From an uncultured Lachnospiraceae bacterium (GTDB lineage Bacteria; Bacillota_A; Clostridia; Lachnospirales; Lachnospiraceae): a stretch of 34,632 nucleotides of DNA. Both the position numbers and the translations under genes were made by a program. The notes under the pieces are model-generated. The model was not told where the DNA came from. It saw only the letters and a list, made by a program, of their open reading frames with translations, and did no database searches. Below are positions 1 to 8,500 of the stretch, piece after piece. Every line of letters begins with the position of its first letter. Position 1 is the first letter of the stretch. The DNA lies in the NCBI GenBank assembly GCA_902787595.1, contig CADAHD010000004.1, forward strand, positions 1 to 34,632, read 5' to 3'.

Positions 1-866
1 TGCCGCACCTGAACCTGCGCCTTCGCCTGTTCCATTCTGATCTGTCCGTCTTCAAAGGATACCGGCACCAAAACCGGCATACGCCCCTGAGCCCCGTGAT
101 CCTGGAACAGCATGGCATAGTATTCTCCCTGCGGTGTATCTACGATACCGCCCTGAGCCACGCCGCTGTTAAAGAATCCAAGATCCTCATCCAGGCAGTC
201 GCCGCCGGTCCACTCACCGTCAATGCGATCCGCCGTAAACAGCGCCTCCGTCCGCCTTCCGTGACCGGTATGCGGCCAGTGGATCAGAAACAGATAATAC
301 CTGCCGTCAATCTTATACAGATGTGAACCCTCGTAGCCCAGGAGCACATCACCCTCATCCCGGATGATGATCTTATCGATGCCGCCGGGTTTTGGCTGCG
401 AAAGATCCGGCAGCAGCTCCGTCAGATGGATCTCGGTATTTCCGTATACGATAAACACACGCCCGTCATCATCAAACAGAACGGAATTATCATGATAAAA
501 ACCGCTCATGGGATGTCGTTCCCAGGGGCCTTCTATTGCAGCTGCCGTGTAATGATACATCGACTGCGTATCGTTTGCACAAAAGACCACATGAAAAATG
601 CCTTCGTGAAAACGCAGGCTGGCAGCCCACATTCCCTGTCCGTATATGTTCTCCTCACCCTCGAGGCGCTGCGCCGGAGTAGAATCAAGCCTGTCATATA
701 CAAAAGCTGCATGCTCCCAGTGCAACAGATCATAAGAGCGCAGTATCTCACACCCCGGCATAAAATACATGGTAGTGCTCACCATGTAATAGATGTCGCC
801 GACACGTATCACATCCACATCGGGATAATCCTTTTTCAAAAGAGGATTTATATCTTTAACTTTCAT
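1..866 (-). CDS. Glycoside hydrolase family 43 (beta-xylosidase/arabinofuranosidase type), C-terminus beyond the window
   Basis: Partial gene; the first 288 codons are visible and the reading frame is open to base 1. It starts at the ATG at 866-864, seven or so bases after AAGGAG. The N-terminus has the five-bladed propeller signature of GH43: NPLLKKDYPDVDVIRVGD, then YYMVSTTMYFMPG. The three expected acidic residues are visible: general base Asp16 (DYPD), pKa-modulating Asp126 (YHDNSVLFDDDG) and general acid Glu179 (LGYEGSHLYK). Known GH43 enzymes of this type remove xylose or arabinose from xylo-oligosaccharides by inversion. No signal peptide is present, so it should act in the cytoplasm. 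It follows the TIR-propeller gene by only 20 bases on the same strand and could share its transcript. Substrate cannot be decided, because the C-terminal beta-sandwich typical of the larger GH43 xylosidases would lie outside the window. Confidence 0.9.
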   Translation of the reverse strand, partial: MKVKDINPLLKKDYPDVDVIRVGDIYYMVSTTMYFMPGCEILRSYDLLHWEHAAFVYDRLDSTPAQRLEGEENIYGQGMWAASLRFHEGIFHVVFCANDTQSMYHYTAAAIEGPWERHPMSGFYHDNSVLFDDDGRVFIVYGNTEIHLTELLPDLSQPKPGGIDKIIIRDEGDVLLGYEGSHLYKIDGRYYLFLIHWPHTGHGRRTEALFTADRIDGEWTGGDCLDEDLGFFNSGVAQGGIVDTPQGEYYAMLFQDHGAQGRMPVLVPVSFEDGQIRMEQAKAQVQVR

Positions 867-886
867 TTCTACTCCTTTTTCCCTGT

Positions 887-3307
887 TCACTGCATACCAT
901 ACTTTTCCCTGATCTCTTCCGAAGGTACATAATCGCCAAGATATTCATCCGCCTTTTGGATGAATTCTTCGTAGGAAAGCCAGGGGATACGGTAAGTTTC
1001 GTAATTGTCACCTACCAGTATCAGATCACCGCCGTCCCTGCCCGAAATAAGGCCGGTCTCACAGACTATATTAAACTTATCATCCAGCAGATATGACTTG
1101 CTACCACTGATAATATAGCATTCAGTCAGATCGTTATAACGGAAATCATAAATCTCTTCCTCGGGCTGCATAAAAGTACTGACACAGGTCTTTGTTTCAG
1201 TATCGAATATCTTTATCACCTGATCTATGAACTGGACCATAATGTACTTTTTATCAACCGAATACAGAGCAAAGGTAACCGATTCTTCGTTCACATTATA
1301 TTCCTTGTCTTTAAACATGTCACGATCTGCCATTTCACAATACTCATCATCACCTTCCAAACCATCTTCAGCTGTCGCCATCGAACTGATCTCAGCAGAA
1401 TACCTGACCATGTAATTGCTTGCCCCGCCTCTGCAGAAAAGATCCCCGTTCCTGAATACCGCATCATTTACTTCTATCGAGGGCTTTATGGTATAAAAAT
1501 CACGTATCTCTGTAACACTGTCCTGATCGCAGTAGAAGACGCCACCGTCTTCCATAATAAAATGGAACCATCCTTCATCTATCCACCATGAATAGATCAT
1601 ATCAGAAAAAGTATGTTCTTTAAGAACTTCTCCGCTTTCCCTGTCCAATACCTGTATATCATTCAGTCCGCAGATCATTAATAATCCGTCCGTAACGGCT
1701 AAACCTGATTGTTCAAACTTAAAATCATCTATCTTCTGCCTCCACAGCTCACGCCCCGTCTCTGCATCTATGGCGTATACATGCGTATTGAATCCTGCAG
1801 ACTCTGTTGCCGGCAGCAGGGCCATATAGATAACGCCGCTGTCTGATACACAGCTCACATCATAGAGTTCCTCAAATGTCCCCGTATACTTTACTTCTCC
1901 GCTGTATTCATCAATAAGGCATACCCGGCATTCTCCGTCAGCCTGAATACCCAGCAGCGTATCACCGTCGTTAAAACTGATACTGGAAAGCCAGAGATCA
2001 TCGCAGTCCGTTACTTTTCTCAGATCCAGGGTATAGATCACTTCTCCGTAATTATCAACAGCATACAGTATGTCAGTAAAGCAGGCATAGGTAACAAACC
2101 CATCATCACTGGCATAGAGAAAAGTTTCCGAATCTATATCTACACTCTTTGAACTGTTATCCATTAAAGAGTAATATGTTGCTTCTCCGTTATCACATAT
2201 CAATACTCCCTCTTCTCCGCAAAAAGCGGCTTCAAACATACCTTCAGGGCCGGAGTCTTTTCTTTTATTGATCTTTTTTACCGGTTCCGCGTCAGACGCT
2301 TCAAAAACATATACACTGTCATCATCAATCACGATCACAAAATTGCCATCGCATGATACTTTGCTGTCATTGATCCATCCTTCAGTTTCATAAAAGCATA
2401 CCGGAGAATGCTCGCATGATATCTTATAAATGTCCATAGCCGTAACAAGGGCATTGAAAGCAGAATTATTGAAACCGTCTTCTCCTGAATCCGGCAGCAC
2501 TGTCCTTACTGCATATACTGCATCCTTGCGACGTCCTTCCTGCAGCAGCTGTGTGGAAACGTTTGCCATTGTCCCGGCAAAACTGTCCTGGAGTCTGGCA
2601 TACTGCTCATTTATCATCTCGTTTTGTTTGCTTATCTTTATCAGAGTAGCTGTTGCAAAAATGGAAAAGCCCAGAACTGCCGCGCCTATACTTCCGAATA
2701 CCAATGCCATGCGGCGTATCTTCTGCTCACGCCGTCGCTGGCGGAGATCATCAAATTCAAGGCCGAACATAGCCGCTGCCAGTTTGATAACAGCAGTATC
2801 CATAGCCTTGAGCACTTCTTTTTTATTCTCTCCGCGTGTATCTGCTGCAAGGGGTTCCAGCTCCTTACGGATGATAACCTTTTCACCCTTTTCATCAACG
2901 GTTTCCACTTCCTCAAGGGTAAGTATCTTCGGAAAGGAATTGACAGGCTCATCCTCAGCCAGTACCACCAGGATATGATCCCTGTCGTGGGTCTGAAGGA
3001 AGGTCTCTATCTCCTTCATGCACCAGCGTGATTCCGGATATCTGGGAGTACATACTGTGATAAGATAATCAGAATTTCTGAGGGCCTCATTGATAGGCTC
3101 GGAAAGATTATCGGCAAGGGGCAGCTCATCCACATCGCGGAATACCCTGTTTATCCTTGTCCTGCCGTTTTTAACCTTTTTCAGTACCGATTTGGGCAGT
3201 TTGAAGTTTTCCAGTTTCTTATGAAGATTCTCAACTACAAAACTGTCAAATTCACTGTGCCTGTAGCTTATAAAAGCATCATACTTTACGTCTTTAAGAT
3301 TTGCCAT
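887..3307 (-). CDS. TIR domain protein with one membrane helix and a C-terminal PQQ/WD40-like beta-propeller
   Basis: An 806-residue protein. I place the start at 3307 (MANLKDVKYD), which has GGGAG seven bases upstream; the frame stays open 12 codons further (to 3343) but without a better site. Residues 5-125 form a TIR domain: DAFISYRHSEFDSF, then RVFRDVDELPLADNL, then ITVCTPRYPESRWCMKEIE. Glu99 in WCMKEIE sits where TIR NADases carry the catalytic glutamate. A single hydrophobic helix follows (about 200-223, after an Arg-rich stretch), then a short helical linker and a propeller of about 500 residues with repeats such as VYAIDAETGRELW and IQVLDRESGEVL, typical of PQQ-like blades. Arg-rich residues before the helix predict TIR in the cytoplasm and the propeller outside (positive-inside rule). 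Function is unknown: a sensor-coupled NADase or a TIR scaffold are both possible. The adjacent GH43 gene may be cotranscribed. Confidence 0.85.
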   Translation of the reverse strand: MANLKDVKYDAFISYRHSEFDSFVVENLHKKLENFKLPKSVLKKVKNGRTRINRVFRDVDELPLADNLSEPINEALRNSDYLITVCTPRYPESRWCMKEIETFLQTHDRDHILVVLAEDEPVNSFPKILTLEEVETVDEKGEKVIIRKELEPLAADTRGENKKEVLKAMDTAVIKLAAAMFGLEFDDLRQRRREQKIRRMALVFGSIGAAVLGFSIFATATLIKISKQNEMINEQYARLQDSFAGTMANVSTQLLQEGRRKDAVYAVRTVLPDSGEDGFNNSAFNALVTAMDIYKISCEHSPVCFYETEGWINDSKVSCDGNFVIVIDDDSVYVFEASDAEPVKKINKRKDSGPEGMFEAAFCGEEGVLICDNGEATYYSLMDNSSKSVDIDSETFLYASDDGFVTYACFTDILYAVDNYGEVIYTLDLRKVTDCDDLWLSSISFNDGDTLLGIQADGECRVCLIDEYSGEVKYTGTFEELYDVSCVSDSGVIYMALLPATESAGFNTHVYAIDAETGRELWRQKIDDFKFEQSGLAVTDGLLMICGLNDIQVLDRESGEVLKEHTFSDMIYSWWIDEGWFHFIMEDGGVFYCDQDSVTEIRDFYTIKPSIEVNDAVFRNGDLFCRGGASNYMVRYSAEISSMATAEDGLEGDDEYCEMADRDMFKDKEYNVNEESVTFALYSVDKKYIMVQFIDQVIKIFDTETKTCVSTFMQPEEEIYDFRYNDLTECYIISGSKSYLLDDKFNIVCETGLISGRDGGDLILVGDNYETYRIPWLSYEEFIQKADEYLGDYVPSEEIREKYGMQ

Positions 3308-3348
3308 TACCTGTCTCCCTCTCATCGTATCATACCGATACATTCAAC

Positions 3349-3378
3349 ATTATACATCCAAACATGTGAAAAAAACAA
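3349..3378 (-). promoter_or_regulatory. Probable promoter of the TIR-propeller gene
   Basis: Perfect -10 TATAAT (3349-3354, minus strand) with an 18-base spacer to a weak -35 TTGTTT (3373-3378). It lies about 42 bases before the chosen start at 3307, which leaves room for the GGGAG ribosome binding site. Confidence 0.45.
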
Positions 3379-3412
3379 TAAAAAAGAAGAGTATGCAGAG
3401 CTGATATATAAA

Positions 3413-3421
3413 TGATATAAT
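3413..3421 (+). promoter_or_regulatory. Extended -10 promoter of the three-gene plus-strand operon
   Basis: TGATATAAT: an exact -10 hexamer (3416-3421) with the TG extension one base upstream, which can replace a -35. No good -35 is visible. It is about 40 bases before the start at 3461 and back-to-back with the TIR promoter. Confidence 0.5.
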
Positions 3422-3460
3422 AGCGTGGTATCATAAATACGATCGGGAATTGCAAAGCGG

Positions 3461-3943
3461 ATGACAGACAGGGAAAAAGAAGCGCTGATACGGCGTTATA
3501 ACAGCAACATAAGATTGAACGGACGCTATTATATATTTTTCGGTTTATGGGCGGCTGTCAGGACTCTGATAATGATCCTCCTGGATGATTCCGTTTTGGG
3601 CAATGCGTTCGATAATGTAGATGGATCCATACTGTGGTTTGTGAAGCTCATAACCATGATCATCATATTCCTTGTACTGCTTTTCGTTCTTTCCATACAC
3701 CTTTTCGTAGGGATCAGTGCTATAAGATACAGTAGTGGCAGGAGCAAAAACAGGATCTTTCTTGTAATTGCAGCCATCGATGTCATATTTATAGCATTGC
3801 TGACGCCCTTCGATTTTGATAACGGCATAAATGCGCCGGCTATAGCTGCCGCTGCAGTCGATCTTACGCAGATGATCATGCTGATAAATATGATATATTC
3901 CGCTATGCGGATCAAAAGCCTCAAAAAGGCGGCAAAGGAGTAA
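3461..3943 (+). CDS. Small membrane protein with about four transmembrane segments, family not recognised
   Basis: A 160-residue protein. After a charged N-terminus (MTDREKEALIRRYN) there are hydrophobic stretches at about 23-42, 56-85, 103-119 and 128-150, and the C-terminus is Lys-rich (IKSLKKAAKE), so both ends are probably cytoplasmic. I do not recognise the family. It is the first gene of a tight operon: its stop is five bases before the ATG of the DUF6765-like gene, whose AAAGGAG lies inside its last codons. Its own ribosome binding site is weak (only GGG-type or GCGG purine patches precede the ATG), and the start is chosen because it is the first ATG after the promoter. No catalytic motif is visible. 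Confidence 0.7.
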   Translation: MTDREKEALIRRYNSNIRLNGRYYIFFGLWAAVRTLIMILLDDSVLGNAFDNVDGSILWFVKLITMIIIFLVLLFVLSIHLFVGISAIRYSSGRSKNRIFLVIAAIDVIFIALLTPFDFDNGINAPAIAAAAVDLTQMIMLINMIYSAMRIKSLKKAAKE

Positions 3944-3948
3944 GCTGC

Positions 3949-5058
3949 ATGCAGGAAGATTTTCATTATTACGCCACATATGCCGCCGCCATTCTGGCCG
4001 GGTATACACATAATGAAAGCATGGATATAGCCTACAGCGCGCAGTTTGTCGATCTGTGCTCAGTAACACTGCTGTCTAAGATAAAAGCCCCGCTAAAGGC
4101 CGCCACCACGCAGCTTCAGCTGGAGATGATGGATGCCCGCACCGATATTGTCGGTCTGCAGAACATCACCAGGATATGGGCTTCTTTCCATTTTCTTCCT
4201 AAAGACCTGTATGTCCAAAAAGCAAAACGTCCCAAAAAGTACATGCATAAATACCGGCTGATCTGCGGTCCCAACGGCGAGCTTGTGAAGAAAACAGTGG
4301 ATTTGGCAAAAGGGAGATCTCTTCAGCATGCAGGTATTGCCATGCATGTCCTTGCCGATACCTGGGCGCACAGCTATTTTGCGGGGACACCTTCGCTTGT
4401 CATCAATAATACCAATGACGAATTTTACGAGCTTATCAACGAAAACGGAAAAGAGATCGAAAGAAAGATAAAATTCAGACATAATCCCGGAGCGGATGAT
4501 GATCTTGATAAAAGCCTTTATACCAACAGTCTTTATCAGGCCTCGGAAAATTCCATTATGAATCTGGGACATGGAAGGGCAGGACATCTGCCGGATTATT
4601 CCTTTGCCAGATACAGCTATCTTCCTGCCTGGGACGATTATAACGCAGTAATAAAAGACAACCCTTCTGATTACCGTAAAGCCTTTTGCCAGATGATCCG
4701 GGCCCTGCGCTTTCTGAGAAGCGATATCGAAACTTTTGGAACAGACGAATATGAATATGATATCATCGCGCCGCATGAAGACAGGATCATGCGGATCATC
4801 ACCAAACGGCAGCTGAATGCTTCTGCCGACTGGAAGGCTTTCGGAGAAGAACTGTCCGGTAATGCAGTAGATAATTTTGATATAAACCGCTATCAGGACG
4901 AATACACTGAAGCAACGGATAAAGATGCCACATTCCTGGGGCAGTTCATAAACGGCGCGATGCTTCATAAAGGAATGGTATGCCGGCAGATCTTTGAATC
5001 CGGAAATATGCTGGCCGGCTATGTAGGAGAAGAGAAAGGAACGGCAGATAAACAATGA
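3949..5058 (+). CDS. DUF6765-like protein (His/Asp-rich, possible metal-dependent hydrolase fold)
   Basis: A 369-residue protein with no signal peptide or membrane segment. The N-terminus MQEDFHYYATYAAAILAGY, followed by IAYSAQFVD, and the central HAGIAMHVLADTWAHSYFAG match what I remember of the DUF6765 family; the name is from memory. The repeated His/Asp pattern (DFHYY, MHVLADTWAH, FRHNPGADDD) resembles the all-helical zinc phospholipase C/S1-P1 nuclease fold, where His and Asp bind metals, but this resemblance is an inference and no activity is established. The start has AAAGGAG eight bases upstream. The gene overlaps the next by four bases (ATGA at 5055-5058), which implies translational coupling with a DUF308 membrane protein. 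Confidence 0.65.
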   Translation: MQEDFHYYATYAAAILAGYTHNESMDIAYSAQFVDLCSVTLLSKIKAPLKAATTQLQLEMMDARTDIVGLQNITRIWASFHFLPKDLYVQKAKRPKKYMHKYRLICGPNGELVKKTVDLAKGRSLQHAGIAMHVLADTWAHSYFAGTPSLVINNTNDEFYELINENGKEIERKIKFRHNPGADDDLDKSLYTNSLYQASENSIMNLGHGRAGHLPDYSFARYSYLPAWDDYNAVIKDNPSDYRKAFCQMIRALRFLRSDIETFGTDEYEYDIIAPHEDRIMRIITKRQLNASADWKAFGEELSGNAVDNFDINRYQDEYTEATDKDATFLGQFINGAMLHKGMVCRQIFESGNMLAGYVGEEKGTADKQ

Positions 5059-5588
5059 CTGTAATACAGAGGATAAAAGAATTCATATCAGGTCTGATCA
5101 TGATCTTCGGAGCTCTGGTACTGATGGCAGATCCGCAAACCGGATATCTGCTGGTAGTATATCTGCTTGCCATTATCCTTCTGATAATGGGCATACGCAG
5201 ACTGTATTATTATTTTACTATGGCCAGATATATGGTGGACGGCAAAGAAAGCCTGTATCGCGGAGTCATCCTCTTCGACTTTGGGGCTCTTACCGGAAGC
5301 CTGACAAATATCCCCAAATTTTATGTGCTGTTTTATCTGATCGTGATACACGCTTTTTCCGGTCTCGTGGAAGTCTTAAGAGCCAGAGAGGCCAGGCTGC
5401 AGGGCGCACCATCCTGGAGGTTCAAACTCATACACGGAATGGTGGACCTGCTTATGGCCATCGTCTGCATCATGTTCATTAACGAAGGCATCATTGCGGT
5501 ACTGATCTATGCTATTGGTCTTATCTATTCAGGGCTGATCAGAATAATATCTGCCTTCAGAAAAACAAAGTTCATCTGTATACAATGA
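5055..5588 (+). CDS. DUF308/HdeD-like membrane protein
   Basis: A 177-residue integral membrane protein with about six hydrophobic segments arranged as two similar halves, as in the DUF308 family that contains E. coli HdeD: LIMIFGALVLMADPQTGYLL near the N-terminus and YLLAIILLIMGIRRLYYYF after it, then a second half from about residue 115 (MVDLLMAIVCIMFINEGIIA, then IYAIGLIYSGLIRIISAF). The ATG overlaps the stop of the upstream gene (ATGA), so it is coupled to it. HdeD itself is linked to acid resistance in E. coli, but DUF308 proteins in Firmicutes have no agreed role. The gene ends six bases before the convergent end of the giant gene at 5595, so no separate terminator fits between them. 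Confidence 0.75.
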   Translation: MTVIQRIKEFISGLIMIFGALVLMADPQTGYLLVVYLLAIILLIMGIRRLYYYFTMARYMVDGKESLYRGVILFDFGALTGSLTNIPKFYVLFYLIVIHAFSGLVEVLRAREARLQGAPSWRFKLIHGMVDLLMAIVCIMFINEGIIAVLIYAIGLIYSGLIRIISAFRKTKFICIQ

Positions 5589-5594
5589 TCCGTT

Positions 5595-8500
5595 TCACTT
5601 TTTTACCAGTTTTTCAGCTTTAGCGCCCATATCAAATCCGGTCTTTTCCCTGTTTTGCGCAATATACACGCAGCACTTGTACAGATCGGATTTTTCCTTG
5701 CTCTCATGATCCTTTTCCATTAATGCTACCAGATCCTTAAGAGGCATCCTGACCAGCGCGGCTATATCAATGCCAAGTTTCTCTGCTACTGCGCGATGAT
5801 GGGAGAACTCGTTATACCAGCTCTGGCAGTTCCTTAAGAAATCCCATTTTGCTTTTACATACTTAAACTGTTTCTTACTGAGTGAGCAGCCATACTCCTT
5901 ATCCTTAAGCATATTCTCATACTCGTTCATCACCTCGGGATGAATACACATCATGGCGTCTGTCATCATTGCCACATCAGCTTTATCAGCGTCCAGAAGT
6001 TCATCAAAATCCTTGAACTTCATCTTCTTAAGATCAAAATCCGTTATCACTTTAAATAACTTTTCAAAACTCTCTGCCCTCTCCCGCTTTTCCTCCGCGG
6101 TCCGGATATTTTTCCCTTTCCTGATATTAAGCATGATATCGACAGCCTCTTTATCATCGATACCACCCAGCTTTGCCAGTTCAGCGACAGATCTGTTGAA
6201 GGCCTTCATATTTGTAACAAACGTTTTATCCCGCTTGGATTTATTCTTAAACGTTCCATACTGATCTTGATAAGCTTTGTCAAGAGTCTTAACAAGTGTA
6301 TCTATCCCTTTAAATGCCTCCTTCTTAAAATCTTCTGATCTCTTAAGAAGCTCTCCGCTCTTTCCGCTGAACTCCTTAAGCTCATCAGCCTTAACGCCAC
6401 TGCTGTTGCTTATGTTACTCTTGTCCGTTATGGGGGCAAACCTGTCGATGAGCTTTAACATATTGCTTATATATACGGGATCACTCTTTTTCTCAAAGAA
6501 CTCCTGCATATACTGCAGTGTTACTTCCCTGCGCTCATGCTTTTTGTATACCCCCTGCGCCTTGCCTGATTCCTCCATAAAGATCGACTCACCGTTTAGA
6601 TCATAATGGCTGAGATTTCCGGCCATCTTCAAATACATCTCGCGCTCTTCAACGTTATTTTCATCGTACGGATCAAGGCCTTTCTTGACACAATTGTGGA
6701 AAAGACCGGCCTCGTTAGCGGCTTCGTTCTCACTCATCTCAGCCAGCTTATCATTTTCTTCAAGTAATTTTTTGTAATCTGATCCCTTTGTATACCCTAC
6801 GCTGTATATCTGGGCCGATGAGGTGCCGGTCTCTGCGCCCGCAAGGCCGTGCCTGTAGAGTACCGCTGATATGCGATGAGATGCATATGCAAAATAGTCT
6901 GTTCCATTGACCATCAGAAACAGAAATATCTTAGTCTGCGGATCAACACAATTCTGGTAGTACTCAGCATGGTCATTATATGTGTTCAGGAAATTATGCA
7001 TCAGGCCGATAAAACGGATGGCTTCTTCTCTGTGATCACGGATATATCTGTCATCCGCAAGCTGTTCGGGCGTAAAAGTAATTCTTCTTAAATCAGCGGC
7101 AACACGGTCAAGATACGCTTTACGGTCTGCCAGAGTATTCTTCATAATATTATCGGTATCGATAATATTCAGTTCCCTGTTCTTTCTATCCTGCTCTGTC
7201 GCAGGATTACCGTTCTTATCAAGTTTTACCGGCCTTAAGGTAAAGAGCAGGCCGCGTGAATCGTTTCCATATACTGTAGCATTTTTGAACTCCTGTAATT
7301 TTTCATCAGGGATAGCATTTACATACTGCTCTGATATCATCTGAGCCGTAGCCACAGTCTCTTTCAGATCTTCCAGATCCTTTTTCTTTATGCCCGAATC
7401 CTTGAATCTGTCCTCAAGTTCTTTTTTGACTTTTTCGACATCACGCCAGTACACAGGAGCTTCTTTGAATTCCTGCTTCTCTTCTTGCTTCTCTTCCTGC
7501 TTTTCTTCCTGTTTTTCTTCCTGCTTCTCTTCCTGCTTTTCTTCTGCAGCTTTCTTCCTGTTTTTCATATCTTCAGGCATAAATTTTTCCAGGCCCTCAA
7601 CCTTGCCATCGAGGAGAGGAAGCAGGGATTTTTTCAGCGCTTCATGTTCTTCGTGGAGCTCCTTTAAATAAACATAATGAATGACATATTTTTCCTTTCC
7701 CTGCCCGCCATAAGTCCTGTCAATGACCATGCGTTTCTTTTCGGCTTCCTCAACACGGCTCAGGAGATCCGCGATAGTATCACCTTCTTCTCCTTCAAAG
7801 GTATAGTTCTGAGCCTGCTTTGCCATAGTATCGATGATCCCGCCCGGTGCATAAGACGTAAAAGTCTTTCCGTTTACCGTAACGGTAGCAAACCTGGCTT
7901 CCCTGTCCTGGTTCTGTCTTGTGGCAAGCTCATCATCGATAGCCTCCTGTATGGTTTCCTTTGTTTCCAGGCGCTTTTCATACTTTCTTTTCTCCGACAT
8001 GGGATATCCGTTTTTGTGCAGGTATTCAAACATCTTCAAAAAGGAGGTCAGATACTTTTCCTTAAGCTGTCTGTAATCATTAAACTGATCATTGGGCGCG
8101 CCGTTATCATCCTTATACCCTAAAAGCCAGGATGCCTCCTTCGTTTTAAGGAATGCCGGATTCTTCATATCACATTTTGCCGCATCGGCAAGCATGCCGC
8201 AAAGCTCATAAGCCTTTTTACTCCTGAGCCACTCTCTCCTTACACCGACCCATTCATTAAACAGCTTCATGAATTCCGGCTTATGCTTTTCATCGATCTT
8301 CACTCCGTAGATCTCGCCGTTTTCAGCAAAGGACGCAACCGTTTTTTCATAATCATATATCTCTTTCTCCTGGATCAGGCCAAAGACATTTGTATAATCC
8401 TCCCCCGGTCTGGTTTCTTTAACATACTTTACATCATCCTTTTCTTCTTTGGATGCCTCCAGCTGCAGCTGCTGCCTGTATACGAGCATAAGCTTACCCT

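Noticed and set aside
2430..2978. A plus-strand frame within the TIR gene
   Set aside because: Ser/Thr-rich antisense translation over the well supported TIR and membrane segment.
4093..5055. A 320-codon minus-strand frame opposite the DUF6765-like gene
   Set aside because: It has no ribosome binding site, and the plus-strand frame has a tight operon structure and family motifs.
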